Positions 33,867 to 42,005 of a stretch of DNA of 64,000 nucleotides are shown here, in pieces. Positions within the stretch are counted from its first letter, which is position 1. The number at the start of each line of letters is the position of its first letter. The position numbers were made by a program, and so were the translations under genes. The notes below the pieces were generated by a model, which was not told the DNA's origin, searched no databases, and saw nothing but the letters and a program-made list of their open reading frames with translations. Source of the DNA: Delftia tsuruhatensis NBRC 16741. Lineage in GTDB: Bacteria > Pseudomonadota > Gammaproteobacteria > Burkholderiales > Burkholderiaceae_C. The stretch spans positions 244,951 to 308,950 of the forward strand of contig NZ_BCTO01000013.1 in NCBI RefSeq assembly GCF_001571325.1, in the 5' to 3' direction.

Positions 33867-36473
33867 ATGCAAGCAGGAAAAGAACACGGCAGCGCCGCCA
33901 TGGGCGCGGGCATTTGGGGAGGAGAGTTTCAGCGCAGGGGCAGGCCATGGCGGCGGGCAAGGATGCCGTCGCTGGTGGCCGCAGCCCTGGTTGCGCTGGC
34001 GCAGCCGGCGGTGCAGGCGCAGCAGCCATCGTCCGTGCAGGCGGGGCAGGCAGGGGAGCTGGCCTTCAGCATCGCGCCCCAGCCGCTGGCCGGCGCGCTG
34101 CGCCAGTTCACGCAGCAGGCCCAGCACCAGGTGCTGTTCGATCCGCAGATCGTTGCAGGCCGCACTTCGCCGGCCTTGCAGGGCCGCTTCACGCCGCGCC
34201 AGGCGCTGGACCGGCTGCTGGCCGGCACGGGCGTGACCGTGATCGACGCCGTACCGGGCGCCTACACGCTGAAGGCGCCGCTCAGGGAGCCGTCGCCGGC
34301 AGCCGATGCTGCGCTGGGCACGGTGCTGGTCACGGCCCAGGCACACGCTGGCGATACCACGGAGGGTTCGGGCTCCTATGCGGCCTCGCGCGTGTCGCTG
34401 GGCAAGGGGCAGAGCGTGCGCGAGACGCCGCAGTCCATCTCCGTGGTCACACGCCAGCGCATCGAGGACCAGGGCCTGGTCTCCGTGGGCGACGTGATGC
34501 AGCAGACCACGGGCGTGACGGTGGACTACGCGGGCTCGGGCGGCCTGGGCGGCACGGCCAACAGCTTCTACGCGCGGGGCTTCCAGATCAGCAATGTCCA
34601 GATCGACGGAGCGGCGGTGGACGCCTTCAGCCAGGGCACCTTCGACCCCAACATGGCCATGTACGACAGCGTGCAGGTGATCCGCGGCGCGGACGGCCTG
34701 TACAGCGGCAATGGCGAGCCCGGCGGCTCCATCAACCTGGTGAGAAAGCGCCCCACGGCACAGCCGCAGGTGCTGGCCTCGGCCTCGGTGGGCAGCTGGA
34801 ACCAGCGCCGTGCAGAACTTGATGTGGCGGGCCCCCTGGCTGCCGATGGCCGGGTGCGCGGCCGCGCCGTGCTGGCGCACAGCGACCGCGAGTTCTTCTA
34901 TGACTACGCCGATGCGCGCAACACCTTGCTCTACGGCATCGTGGAAGCCGATCTCACGCCTGCGACCAAGCTGACCCTGGGCGGCAGCTACGACAAGTCG
35001 GCCAGCCTGCCCTGGCGCAGCGGCCTGCCGCGCGCGGCCAATGGCGACGATCTGCACCTGCCGCGCAGCACGGCGCTGATGGCCGGCTGGGGCCACTACG
35101 ACAGAACCAACAAGGAACTGTTTGCGCAGCTGGAGCAACGGCTGCAAGGCGACTGGCGCGTCCGAGCCCATGCCAACTACGTCAAGGTCGACAGCGACAG
35201 CCGTCTGGCGGACATGTCCGGGGCGGTGGACCCCTCGACCGGCCTGGGCGCGGCGCTCAGCGGGTTCTCCAACGATTTCTATTCCACCAAGAAGGCGCTG
35301 GATGCCAACGTCAGCGGAACGTTCTCCCTGCTGGGGCGCAGGCACCGGCTGCTGCTGGGCGCGGACTGGGCCAAGATCCGTGACACGCAGGACACCTTTC
35401 TGTCCGAGGTGGACATGCCGGGGGGCATCAACGTGTTCGGCTTCGACCCGGGCGCCATTCCCCTGCCCAGCTTCGTCTGGAAGACGCGCAGCTTCGCGGG
35501 CTATGGCGCCACGCAGAAGGGCCTGTACGGCCGGCTCAACCTGAGCCTGACGGACCGCCTGACCGCCATCGTCGGCGCGCGCCGCGCCAGCTATGCAACG
35601 CAGACACCCTGGCTGCGCTTCGACCAGGCCGGCAATCTCACCAGCCGCATCGTGTCGTCCAATAGCGAGAGCGGTATCTTCACGCCCTATGGCGGCCTGG
35701 TCTACGACATTGACGACCGCTGGACGGCCTACGGCAGCGTCGCCGAGATCCACAAGTCCCAGGCCGACAAGCTGGGTGGGCCCTTGCCCGGCACGCCGCT
35801 GGATCCCATCAAGGGCCGCAATTTCGAGCTGGGCGCCAAGGGCGAGTTCAACGAGGGCCGGCTGATGGCCTCCATGGCCCTGTACCGCATAGAGCGCAAT
35901 GGCGAGGCCGTGGCCGATCCCTCCTACCCCAACACCGACATCGGCGACGCGGGCCTGAACTGCTGCTGGCTGAGCAAGGGCAAGGTGGTCAGCCAGGGCG
36001 TGGAAGGCGAGATCTCGGGCGAGCTGGCGCGCGGCTGGCAGCTGTTTGCCGGCTACACCTTCAACCGCAACCACAACAAGACGCCGGGCATCGAAGGCAT
36101 CTACCACTCCGTCACGCCCAAGCATCTGTTCAAGCTGTGGAGCACCTACCGCCTGCCGGGCGAGCTGTCGCAATGGACGATTGGCGGCGGCGCCAATATC
36201 CAGAGCGCGCATTTCGTCAGCGGCACGGCCAAGGCCTTCAATCCTGACTCGGGCAAGTTCGATGGCGCGGCCGTGCCCTTCAAGTTCAGCCAGGGCGGCT
36301 ATGCCGTGTGGAATGCCAGCGTGCAGTACCGCATCAACCGCAACTGGCAGGCCGTGCTCAACCTGAACAACCTGTTCGACAAGGTCTACTACCGCACAGT
36401 GGGCACCAGCGGCGGCAACAACTGGTATGGCGAGCCACGCAATGTGATGCTGACGCTGCGCGGAACGTTCTGA
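33867..36473 (+). CDS. TonB-dependent siderophore receptor with STN signalling domain
   Basis: 868 residues. A long Arg-rich N-terminus and signal peptide (about 1-52, ending PAVQAQQ) lead to an STN domain (about 60-115: FSIAPQPLAGALRQFTQQ, VLFDPQIVAG), a plug domain (about 145-260: ETPQSISVVTRQRIEDQGL, FYARGFQISNVQIDG, VIRGADGLYSGNGEPGG) and a 22-strand barrel closing NLFDKVYYRTVG and LTLRGTF with the C-terminal Phe needed for BAM assembly. It imports a ferric siderophore and signals through FecR. The start is the ATG after AGGAG (33857); later ATGs at residues 12 and 32 would shorten the signal region. Confidence 0.92.
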   Translation: MQAGKEHGSAAMGAGIWGGEFQRRGRPWRRARMPSLVAAALVALAQPAVQAQQPSSVQAGQAGELAFSIAPQPLAGALRQFTQQAQHQVLFDPQIVAGRTSPALQGRFTPRQALDRLLAGTGVTVIDAVPGAYTLKAPLREPSPAADAALGTVLVTAQAHAGDTTEGSGSYAASRVSLGKGQSVRETPQSISVVTRQRIEDQGLVSVGDVMQQTTGVTVDYAGSGGLGGTANSFYARGFQISNVQIDGAAVDAFSQGTFDPNMAMYDSVQVIRGADGLYSGNGEPGGSINLVRKRPTAQPQVLASASVGSWNQRRAELDVAGPLAADGRVRGRAVLAHSDREFFYDYADARNTLLYGIVEADLTPATKLTLGGSYDKSASLPWRSGLPRAANGDDLHLPRSTALMAGWGHYDRTNKELFAQLEQRLQGDWRVRAHANYVKVDSDSRLADMSGAVDPSTGLGAALSGFSNDFYSTKKALDANVSGTFSLLGRRHRLLLGADWAKIRDTQDTFLSEVDMPGGINVFGFDPGAIPLPSFVWKTRSFAGYGATQKGLYGRLNLSLTDRLTAIVGARRASYATQTPWLRFDQAGNLTSRIVSSNSESGIFTPYGGLVYDIDDRWTAYGSVAEIHKSQADKLGGPLPGTPLDPIKGRNFELGAKGEFNEGRLMASMALYRIERNGEAVADPSYPNTDIGDAGLNCCWLSKGKVVSQGVEGEISGELARGWQLFAGYTFNRNHNKTPGIEGIYHSVTPKHLFKLWSTYRLPGELSQWTIGGGANIQSAHFVSGTAKAFNPDSGKFDGAAVPFKFSQGGYAVWNASVQYRINRNWQAVLNLNNLFDKVYYRTVGTSGGNNWYGEPRNVMLTLRGTF

Positions 36474-36540
36474 GGCACCCCTGAGCGGCTGCGCCGCTTC
36501 CCCCTCTCTTCGGAGGGGGGCGGACACCCTCTGGGCGTGG
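36474..36540. repeat. GC-rich double-hairpin intergenic repeat element
   Basis: Two hairpins in a row: AGCGGC-TGC-GCCGCT (36484-36498) and a C5TCT/GGAG5 stem (36500-36519). The pattern 'CCCTGAG..GCTGCG..GC..TTCCCCCTCTC...GGAGGGGG' is one I recall as a dispersed intergenic repeat in Comamonadaceae chromosomes. It may also terminate the receptor transcript. Only one copy is in this window. Confidence 0.5.
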
Positions 36541-36662
36541 CGCCCAACGCCAGCAACCTGCTGGACAGGCGCTGCTACGTGCCTTCGTTCAACACGGTGT
36601 CGGGCAACAACTGCTATGGCGCACCGCGCTCGCTGCTGCTGACGCTAAGCGCCGCGTATCTG
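36537..36662 (+). pseudogene. C-terminal remnant of a second TonB-dependent siderophore receptor
   Basis: About 40 codons (starting at a GTG) read NASNLLDRRCYVPSFN, then SGNNCYGAPRSLLLTLSAAY, the last two barrel strands of a ferrichrome-type receptor (NLLDxxY...CYYGxxRxxxxTxxY). There is no N-terminal part and no ribosome site; the frame runs on into the opposite-strand gene. The remnant begins where the repeat at 36474 ends, suggesting a deletion or recombination joined a second receptor's tail here. Confidence 0.65.
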
Positions 36663-36669
36663 GCGCGTG

Positions 36670-37752
36670 CTATGCGGCAGCGGCCGCCGCAACGCCGAAC
36701 TCCTCGCTGTCCGCCTGGGCTCCGTCGTCGAACACCAGGCGGCGCTCAGGCCAGCGCATGGCGGCAAGCTTGAAACGCTGCTGCGGGTCCTCGCCCGCCA
36801 GGCGGGCATTCCAGCGGCCGCCGACCGAGTAGTCCACGCAAAACACATTGCCGCGCCGGCCGTGCCAGGACAGTGGGCCCGTCTGGCCGAACAGGTTCTC
36901 GGCCTGGGCGCCGTGGAAGGACGGGCCGCCGCGATTCAGGCGCCGCCAGTAGTGGCCCACGACCACGGCCTGGGCATCCTCGTATTCGTTCCACCAGGCC
37001 ACGCGCTCGACGAAGCGCCACTTGCCGCCCGCGTAGAAGGGATTGCGGCATTCGCGCTCCACGCCCGAGGTCAGCACCTTCAGCGGATTGACCATGGCCT
37101 TGGCCAGTTCGCTCTCGCTGTGCGCGGGCAGGAAGGGCGGCAGCCAGTTGCGGTCTTCCAGGTCATGCGGCCATTGCCGGCGCTCGGCGCGCATGCGCTC
37201 GGCCACCTTGTTGACCTGGGCCTGCTGGGCGGCCACGGCCTCGAAGTGGTCATAGGCGCTGCGCGCGCTGCCCGGCGGCAGCTCGCGCGCCATGGCGATC
37301 TGCTGCGGGCGCCAGGCCGCGTGGACCACGCGCAGGTCCTCGCGCTCCATGGCGATGGGCAGCCGCTCCAGCAAGGCCAGGGTGTCGGGGATATCGCACA
37401 GCGGCATGCGTGCGAACGGGGCGTACTTGGGTGTGTCGGAGGCCACGCGGCTGTCGAAGAACCAGCCGGAGCCGTCCTTGGCATCCTCGCGCAGCAGGTT
37501 GATTTCGTGGTTGCCGAGCACGGCCAGCGCATGGCCCGACTCCAGCATGGGCACCACGCGGGCCAGCACGCCCGGGCTGTCTGGACCCCGGTCGCAGAAG
37601 TCGCCCACGAAGACCAGGCGCCTGCCCTGGGGGTGGCGGCCCAGCGCGTCGTAGCCCAGGTGCCCCAGCAGATGCTCCAGCGCTTCGGCTTCGCCATGGA
37701 TGTCGCCGACGATGTCGAGCGGACCGGGGGGCAGGGGCTGGACGAGGCTCAT
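36670..37752 (-). CDS. Calcineurin-type metallophosphoesterase
   Basis: 360 residues. Metal-binding motifs are DIVGDIHGE (DxH), VFVGDFCDRGPDS (GDxxDRG), VLGNHEIN (GNHE) and later VVHAAW and VVGHYWRR (His ligands). The set matches the diadenosine-tetraphosphatase/PrpE/serine-threonine phosphatase group, but the length and middle insert differ from ApaH, so substrate is open. The ATG giving MSLVQPLPPG precedes the first motif by a sensible distance. The final run of eight Ala residues touches the receptor remnant on the other strand. Confidence 0.85.
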   Translation of the reverse strand: MSLVQPLPPGPLDIVGDIHGEAEALEHLLGHLGYDALGRHPQGRRLVFVGDFCDRGPDSPGVLARVVPMLESGHALAVLGNHEINLLREDAKDGSGWFFDSRVASDTPKYAPFARMPLCDIPDTLALLERLPIAMEREDLRVVHAAWRPQQIAMARELPPGSARSAYDHFEAVAAQQAQVNKVAERMRAERRQWPHDLEDRNWLPPFLPAHSESELAKAMVNPLKVLTSGVERECRNPFYAGGKWRFVERVAWWNEYEDAQAVVVGHYWRRLNRGGPSFHGAQAENLFGQTGPLSWHGRRGNVFCVDYSVGGRWNARLAGEDPQQRFKLAAMRWPERRLVFDDGAQADSEEFGVAAAAAA

Positions 37753-37847
37753 GGCGGAAAGATGCAAAAGACGGCGCAGGCTTGGAAAACCGACATTATT
37801 TGCACAGACCCGCCGTGCCCGCCAGCCCCGTTTGCGACAGGACCGTG

Positions 37848-38348
37848 TCAGCGCCGTTGCAGGCGCACAAAGCTGTAGGGCAGGCCATTGGCTGCCACAT
37901 GGCGGCTGCGCGAGGCTTCCTGCCACTCGGGGCCCGGCGTGGGCGCGAAGGCGTCGCCTTCGTAGTCGCGTTCGATTTCAGTCACCTCGATGCTGTCGGC
38001 CAGCGGCAGGGCCTGGGCGTAGATCTGGGCACCGCCCATGACCCACACGTCGGCGGATGCCTGGCGGCCCAGCGCCAGGGCCTGCTCCAGGCTGGTGGCA
38101 TGCAGCACGCCGGGGGCGGCTGGCTCGGGTGCCCAGTCCGCCTGGCGCGTGACCACGATGTTGGTGCGCCCGGGCAGCGGCCTGAAGCGGGCCGGCAGCG
38201 AGTCCCAGGTCTTGCGGCCCATGACCACGGCCGAGCCCTGGGTCAATTGCTTGAAGTGCGCCAGGTCCTCGGGCAGGTGCCAGGGCATGGCATTGTCCTT
38301 GCCGATGACGCCGTTGGCGGCGCGTGCGTAGATGAGATGGATGGCCAT
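37848..38348 (-). CDS. folA: Dihydrofolate reductase
   Basis: 166 residues, normal length. Reduces dihydrofolate to tetrahydrofolate with NADPH. Motifs are IYARAANGVIGKDNAMPWHLPEDL (written over residues about 6-29, with the catalytic acidic residue in PEDL), VVMGRKTWDS, LPGRTNIVVT and VWVMGGAQIYAQAL. It lies 21 bases after thyA on the same strand, so both enzymes of the thymidylate cycle are cotranscribed. Confidence 0.96.
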   Translation of the reverse strand: MAIHLIYARAANGVIGKDNAMPWHLPEDLAHFKQLTQGSAVVMGRKTWDSLPARFRPLPGRTNIVVTRQADWAPEPAAPGVLHATSLEQALALGRQASADVWVMGGAQIYAQALPLADSIEVTEIERDYEGDAFAPTPGPEWQEASRSRHVAANGLPYSFVRLQRR

Positions 38349-38369
38349 CGGGCGGGTCTTTCTGCTGCC

Positions 38370-39194
38370 TCAGACGGCCACGGGGGCCTTGATGGGCTCG
38401 TGGTGCTGGTAGCCGACGACCTCGAAGTCCTCGTACTCGTAGCCGAAGATGGAGTCGGGCCGGCGCTTGATCTGCAGCGTCGGGTAGGCGAAGGGCTGGC
38501 GCGCCAGCTGGGTCTCGACCTGGGTGAAGTGGTTGTTGTAGATGTGGCAGTCGCCACCGGTCCAGACGAAGTCGCCCACCTGCAGGTCGCATTGCTGGGC
38601 CAGCATGTGGGTCAGCAGCGCGTAGCTGGCGATGTTGAAGGGAACGCCCAGGAAGATGTCCGCGCTGCGCTGGTATAGCTGGCAGCTGAGCTTGCCGTCG
38701 GCCACGTAGAACTGGAAGAAGGCGTGGCAGGGCATGAGCGCCATCTGCGGCAGGTCGGCCACGTTCCAGGCGCTGACGATGATGCGGCGGCTGTCCGGGT
38801 TGCTCTTGAGCTGCTTGACCACTTCGGCGATCTGGTCGATGTGGCCGCCGTCCGGCGTCGGCCAGTTGCGCCATTGCACGCCATAGACCGGGCCCAGGTC
38901 GCCGTCCTCGCGGGCCCATTCGTCCCAGATGGTGCAGCCGCGCTCCTGCAGCCAGCGCACATTGCTGTCGCCGCGCAGGAACCACAGCAGTTCCAGGATG
39001 ATGGACTTGAGGTGCACCTTCTTGGTGGTGACCAGCGGAAAGCCTTCGGACAGGTCGAAGCGCATCTGGTGGCCGAACACGCTGCGCGTGCCCGTGCCGG
39101 TACGGTCGGTCTTGGACACGCCGTGCTCGTACACATGGCGCATGAAATCTTCGTACTGGGAGCGGGCTGGGCGGGGCGCAGGAGTCGTGTTCAT
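38370..39194 (-). CDS. thyA: Thymidylate synthase
   Basis: 274 residues. Converts dUMP to dTMP using methylene-tetrahydrofolate. Visible are [11 protein letters not shown], the nucleophile Cys in [44 protein letters not shown] and the dUMP-binding DCHIYNNH. It is first in the thyA-folA operon. Confidence 0.97.
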   Translation of the reverse strand: MNTTPAPRPARSQYEDFMRHVYEHGVSKTDRTGTGTRSVFGHQMRFDLSEGFPLVTTKKVHLKSIILELLWFLRGDSNVRWLQERGCTIWDEWAREDGDLGPVYGVQWRNWPTPDGGHIDQIAEVVKQLKSNPDSRRIIVSAWNVADLPQMALMPCHAFFQFYVADGKLSCQLYQRSADIFLGVPFNIASYALLTHMLAQQCDLQVGDFVWTGGDCHIYNNHFTQVETQLARQPFAYPTLQIKRRPDSIFGYEYEDFEVVGYQHHEPIKAPVAV

Positions 39195-39370
39195 CTTCCG
39201 GATTATCCCTTGATGAATACGGCGTCTTGTCCGACGGTATCCATGCCCCTTGAAACAAGGTCTGGCGCCCCGGGTGCGAAAATGCCCGCAGACTGGTGCC
39301 GGTGCATTGCCCAGGCTTTCGCACCGGCGTCACCGCTTTTTTCGCATCCGCTTTGACAAGGAGCTTGCGC

Positions 39371-39952
39371 ATGTCTTCCATGCTCTCCCCCTGGCAGGCC
39401 GCCGTTGCATTGGGTGTCGCCATGCTGGCGCTGACAGCCTGCGATCCGCGTTCTCCCTCCGTCCCGACTCCCAAGGCCGCGCAGTCCGTCGCACTCGATG
39501 TGGCTGCGCCAGCTCCGGAATTGGTGCTGGCGTTTCCCGCGCGCACGCGCATGCCCTCCACCGCCAAGGCAGGGGAGCCCGGCCTGGACAGCTTGGCCGA
39601 GTACGTGGGCAAGTATCCCTACGACGGCACCAACTACCTGGAGCAGGGCGTGCTGGCCGACCGGCTCAAGGCGCTGCTGGGCACCAGCTACCCGACCCTG
39701 CTGAGCAATATGCGGACCGTGGGCCCGCTGACCAAGGAAGGAGATGTCTGGAGCATCGTCGGCCTGCGCCCGCACCAGGGCGGCGAGGAAATGGGCGCCA
39801 TCGTGATCGATCCCGCCCGCAATGCCCTGCGCGTGTGGCTGCTCACCGGCGGCAAACAGTCCGACTTCTCCGATGCGGCCGGCGCCGACATCGCCTGGCC
39901 CGAACAGGTCAACAAGACGATGGCCAATATCGAGGCCAAACCGGTTTCCTGA
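39371..39952 (+). CDS. Predicted lipoprotein of unknown function
   Basis: 193 residues. AAGGAG lies 6 bases before the ATG. The signal peptide ends in a lipobox, LALTAC-DP, so Cys near residue 23 would be lipidated. The mature part reads VLAFPARTRMPSTAKAG, YPYDGTNYLEQGVLADRLKALLG and GLRPHQGGEEMGAIVIDP. I do not recognise the family; the globular part has no repeat or coiled coil. Confidence 0.75.
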   Translation: MSSMLSPWQAAVALGVAMLALTACDPRSPSVPTPKAAQSVALDVAAPAPELVLAFPARTRMPSTAKAGEPGLDSLAEYVGKYPYDGTNYLEQGVLADRLKALLGTSYPTLLSNMRTVGPLTKEGDVWSIVGLRPHQGGEEMGAIVIDPARNALRVWLLTGGKQSDFSDAAGADIAWPEQVNKTMANIEAKPVS

Positions 39953-40030
39953 CAAGGCAGGCACGTGCCGCTCCTGGCTCAGGACGGCGCGTGCAAACCC
40001 GGCGCTGCCCCAGAAGGGGCGGCGTTGCGC

Positions 40031-41461
40031 TCAGGAGGCTTGCCTTGGCAGGATGCAGCCCGGGTTCATCAGTCCCTGCGGGTCCAGCGCCTGCTTGATG
40101 GCGCGCATCATGCCCAGCGCCACGGGGGACTGGTACTTCTGCAGCTTGTCCACCTTGAGCGCACCCACGCCGTGCTCGGCCGAGAACGAGCCGCCGAATT
40201 CGGCCACGGCTTCATAGACGAGGTGGTTGACCAGGTGCTCTCGCTCGTTGAGGAAGGCCTTGGCGTCACCGCCCTCGGGCGCCTGCACGTTGTAGTGCAG
40301 GTTGCCGTCGCCCAGGTGGCCGAAGTTGACCAGGCGCACGCCAGGGATCTCGCGCTGCAGCACGGCATCGGTGTGCTCGACGAAGGCGGGGATGCGCGAT
40401 GCGGCGATGGAGATGTCGTGCTTGATGTTAAGGCCTTCCTCGGCCTGGGCCAGCGGAATGCTTTCGCGGATGTGCCACAGCTCATGGGCCTGCGACAGGC
40501 TTTCGGCCACCACGGCGTCGAGGACGCAGCCGTCCTCGAAGGCCAGCTCCAGCAGCGCCTCGAAACGCTCGCGCGCATGCTGCTCGGACTCGCTGTCCGA
40601 ATTCTCGACCAGCACGTAGTAGGGCGGCGCGCCGATCAGCCCGGCAAAGGGCACGCGCAGCTGGGGCATGTGCTTGATCACCAGCGACAGCGCGAACTGG
40701 CCCATGACCTCGAAGCCCGTCAGGCCCGCGCCCAGGTACTGGTGCGCCATGCCCAGCAGGCGCACGGCCGCTTCCATGGAGGGCACGGCGGCGAAGGCCG
40801 TGAGCTGTGCCGCAGGCTGGGGGAACAGCTTCATGGTGGCGGCGGTGATGATGCCCAGCGTGCCTTCGCTGCCGATGAACAGGTCGCGCAGGTCGTAGCC
40901 GGTGTTGTCCTTGCGCAGGCCCTTGAGGCCGTCCCAGATCTCGCCCTGCGGGGTGACCACTTCCAGGCCCAGGCACAGCTCGCGCGTGTTGCCGTAGCGC
41001 ACCACCTGGGTGCCGCCCGCGTTCGTGCCCAGGTTGCCGCCAATGGTGCAGCTGCCTTCGGCGGCCAGCGACAGCGGGAACAGCAGGCCCTCTTTCTCGG
41101 CAAGCTCCTGCAGGCTTTGCAGGATGCAGCCGGCCTCGACGGTGAAGCTCAGGTTGTCGCGGTCGATGTTGCGCACGGCATTCATGCGCGTGAGGCTGAG
41201 CACGACCTGCGTGCCGCTGTCGTCCGGCGTGGAGCCCACCGACAGGCCGGTGTTTCCGCCCTGCGGGATGATGCTGGTGCCTGCGGCCGCGCATTCGCGC
41301 ACCACGGCGGCCACCTCGGCCGTGCTGGCCGGGCGTACCACGGCCAGGGACTTGCCGCGCACGCGGCGGCGCCAATCCTGTTCGTAGGCCACAAGGTCGC
41401 CCTCGGTGAGGACATGGGCTTCGCCGACGATCTGGCGCAGGCGTTCAAGCAGTGCAGTCAT
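40031..41461 (-). CDS. FAD-linked oxidase (GlcD / D-2-hydroxyacid dehydrogenase family)
   Basis: 476 residues, PCMH/VAO-type flavoprotein. The FAD-binding N-terminal half has VVRPASTAEVAAVV, IPQGGNTGLSVG, GSCTIGGNLGTNAGG and GSEGTLGIITA. The C-terminal half has HDISIAASRIP, VNFGHLGDGNLHYNV and EHGVGALKVDKL, whose His and Glu residues form the metal and substrate site of D-lactate/D-2-hydroxyglutarate-type enzymes. Exact 2-hydroxyacid is unknown. It follows the DUF2069 gene by 44 bases on the same strand. Confidence 0.9.
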   Translation of the reverse strand: MTALLERLRQIVGEAHVLTEGDLVAYEQDWRRRVRGKSLAVVRPASTAEVAAVVRECAAAGTSIIPQGGNTGLSVGSTPDDSGTQVVLSLTRMNAVRNIDRDNLSFTVEAGCILQSLQELAEKEGLLFPLSLAAEGSCTIGGNLGTNAGGTQVVRYGNTRELCLGLEVVTPQGEIWDGLKGLRKDNTGYDLRDLFIGSEGTLGIITAATMKLFPQPAAQLTAFAAVPSMEAAVRLLGMAHQYLGAGLTGFEVMGQFALSLVIKHMPQLRVPFAGLIGAPPYYVLVENSDSESEQHARERFEALLELAFEDGCVLDAVVAESLSQAHELWHIRESIPLAQAEEGLNIKHDISIAASRIPAFVEHTDAVLQREIPGVRLVNFGHLGDGNLHYNVQAPEGGDAKAFLNEREHLVNHLVYEAVAEFGGSFSAEHGVGALKVDKLQKYQSPVALGMMRAIKQALDPQGLMNPGCILPRQAS

Positions 41462-41505
41462 GTTGCAACTTCTTTCAAAGACGTGAAGGCATGAAAACGG
41501 GGGGC

Positions 41506-41904
41506 TCAGCCGCCGGCCGCCTGGGCCGCGCGGCGCGCGCTGCGCTGGCGCCAGCGCACATGCAGGGCGCAGGCGGTGAACAGCATCAGGCACAGGAAAA
41601 CTTCGAGCAGCGCCAGCCAGCGCCCGGGCGCGGGGTCGCTCCAGGCGCGCACCACGCCCTCGGTGAAATAGATCCACACCAGCAGGCTGACCCAGCGGTA
41701 GGTATACATGCGGTGCTTGAGCAGGCCGATCAGCGGAATCGCCAGCGGCAGGGCCTTGAGCACAAGCCAGGAGCCCCCGGGCCGCATGGGCGCCAGCCAC
41801 AGTTCCCAGGCCAGGCTCAGCACGATCAGGCCCATGAGGCTGGAGACCGCCAGCCAGCGGGTGGCGGCGACATCGGCGCCGGGGCGAGAAATGGAATCAG
41901 TCAT
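41506..41904 (-). CDS. DUF2069 small membrane protein
   Basis: 132 residues with four hydrophobic segments: LAVSSLMGLIVLSLAWELWL, WLVLKALPLAIPLIGLL, YRWVSLLVWIYFTEGVVRAW and WLALLEVFLCLMLFTACALH. The YFTEGVVRAW motif is characteristic of DUF2069. In related bacteria it sits with wrbA and yihY; here yihY is divergent next door and wrbA is absent. Confidence 0.87.
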   Translation of the reverse strand: MTDSISRPGADVAATRWLAVSSLMGLIVLSLAWELWLAPMRPGGSWLVLKALPLAIPLIGLLKHRMYTYRWVSLLVWIYFTEGVVRAWSDPAPGRWLALLEVFLCLMLFTACALHVRWRQRSARRAAQAAGG

Positions 41905-42005
41905 CGGGGTGGCATCATATCGGCCATGGTCTTGACCTTTGAACATGTGATTGCTTGGATGGCCGCGCCCGCTGCAGACATGCGCCTTGCGGCGGAGATG
42001 TGGCG

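Noticed and set aside
33795..36527. 910-codon minus-strand open frame opposite the TonB receptor
   Set aside because: Shadow frame; the plus strand encodes an unmistakable STN-plug-barrel receptor.
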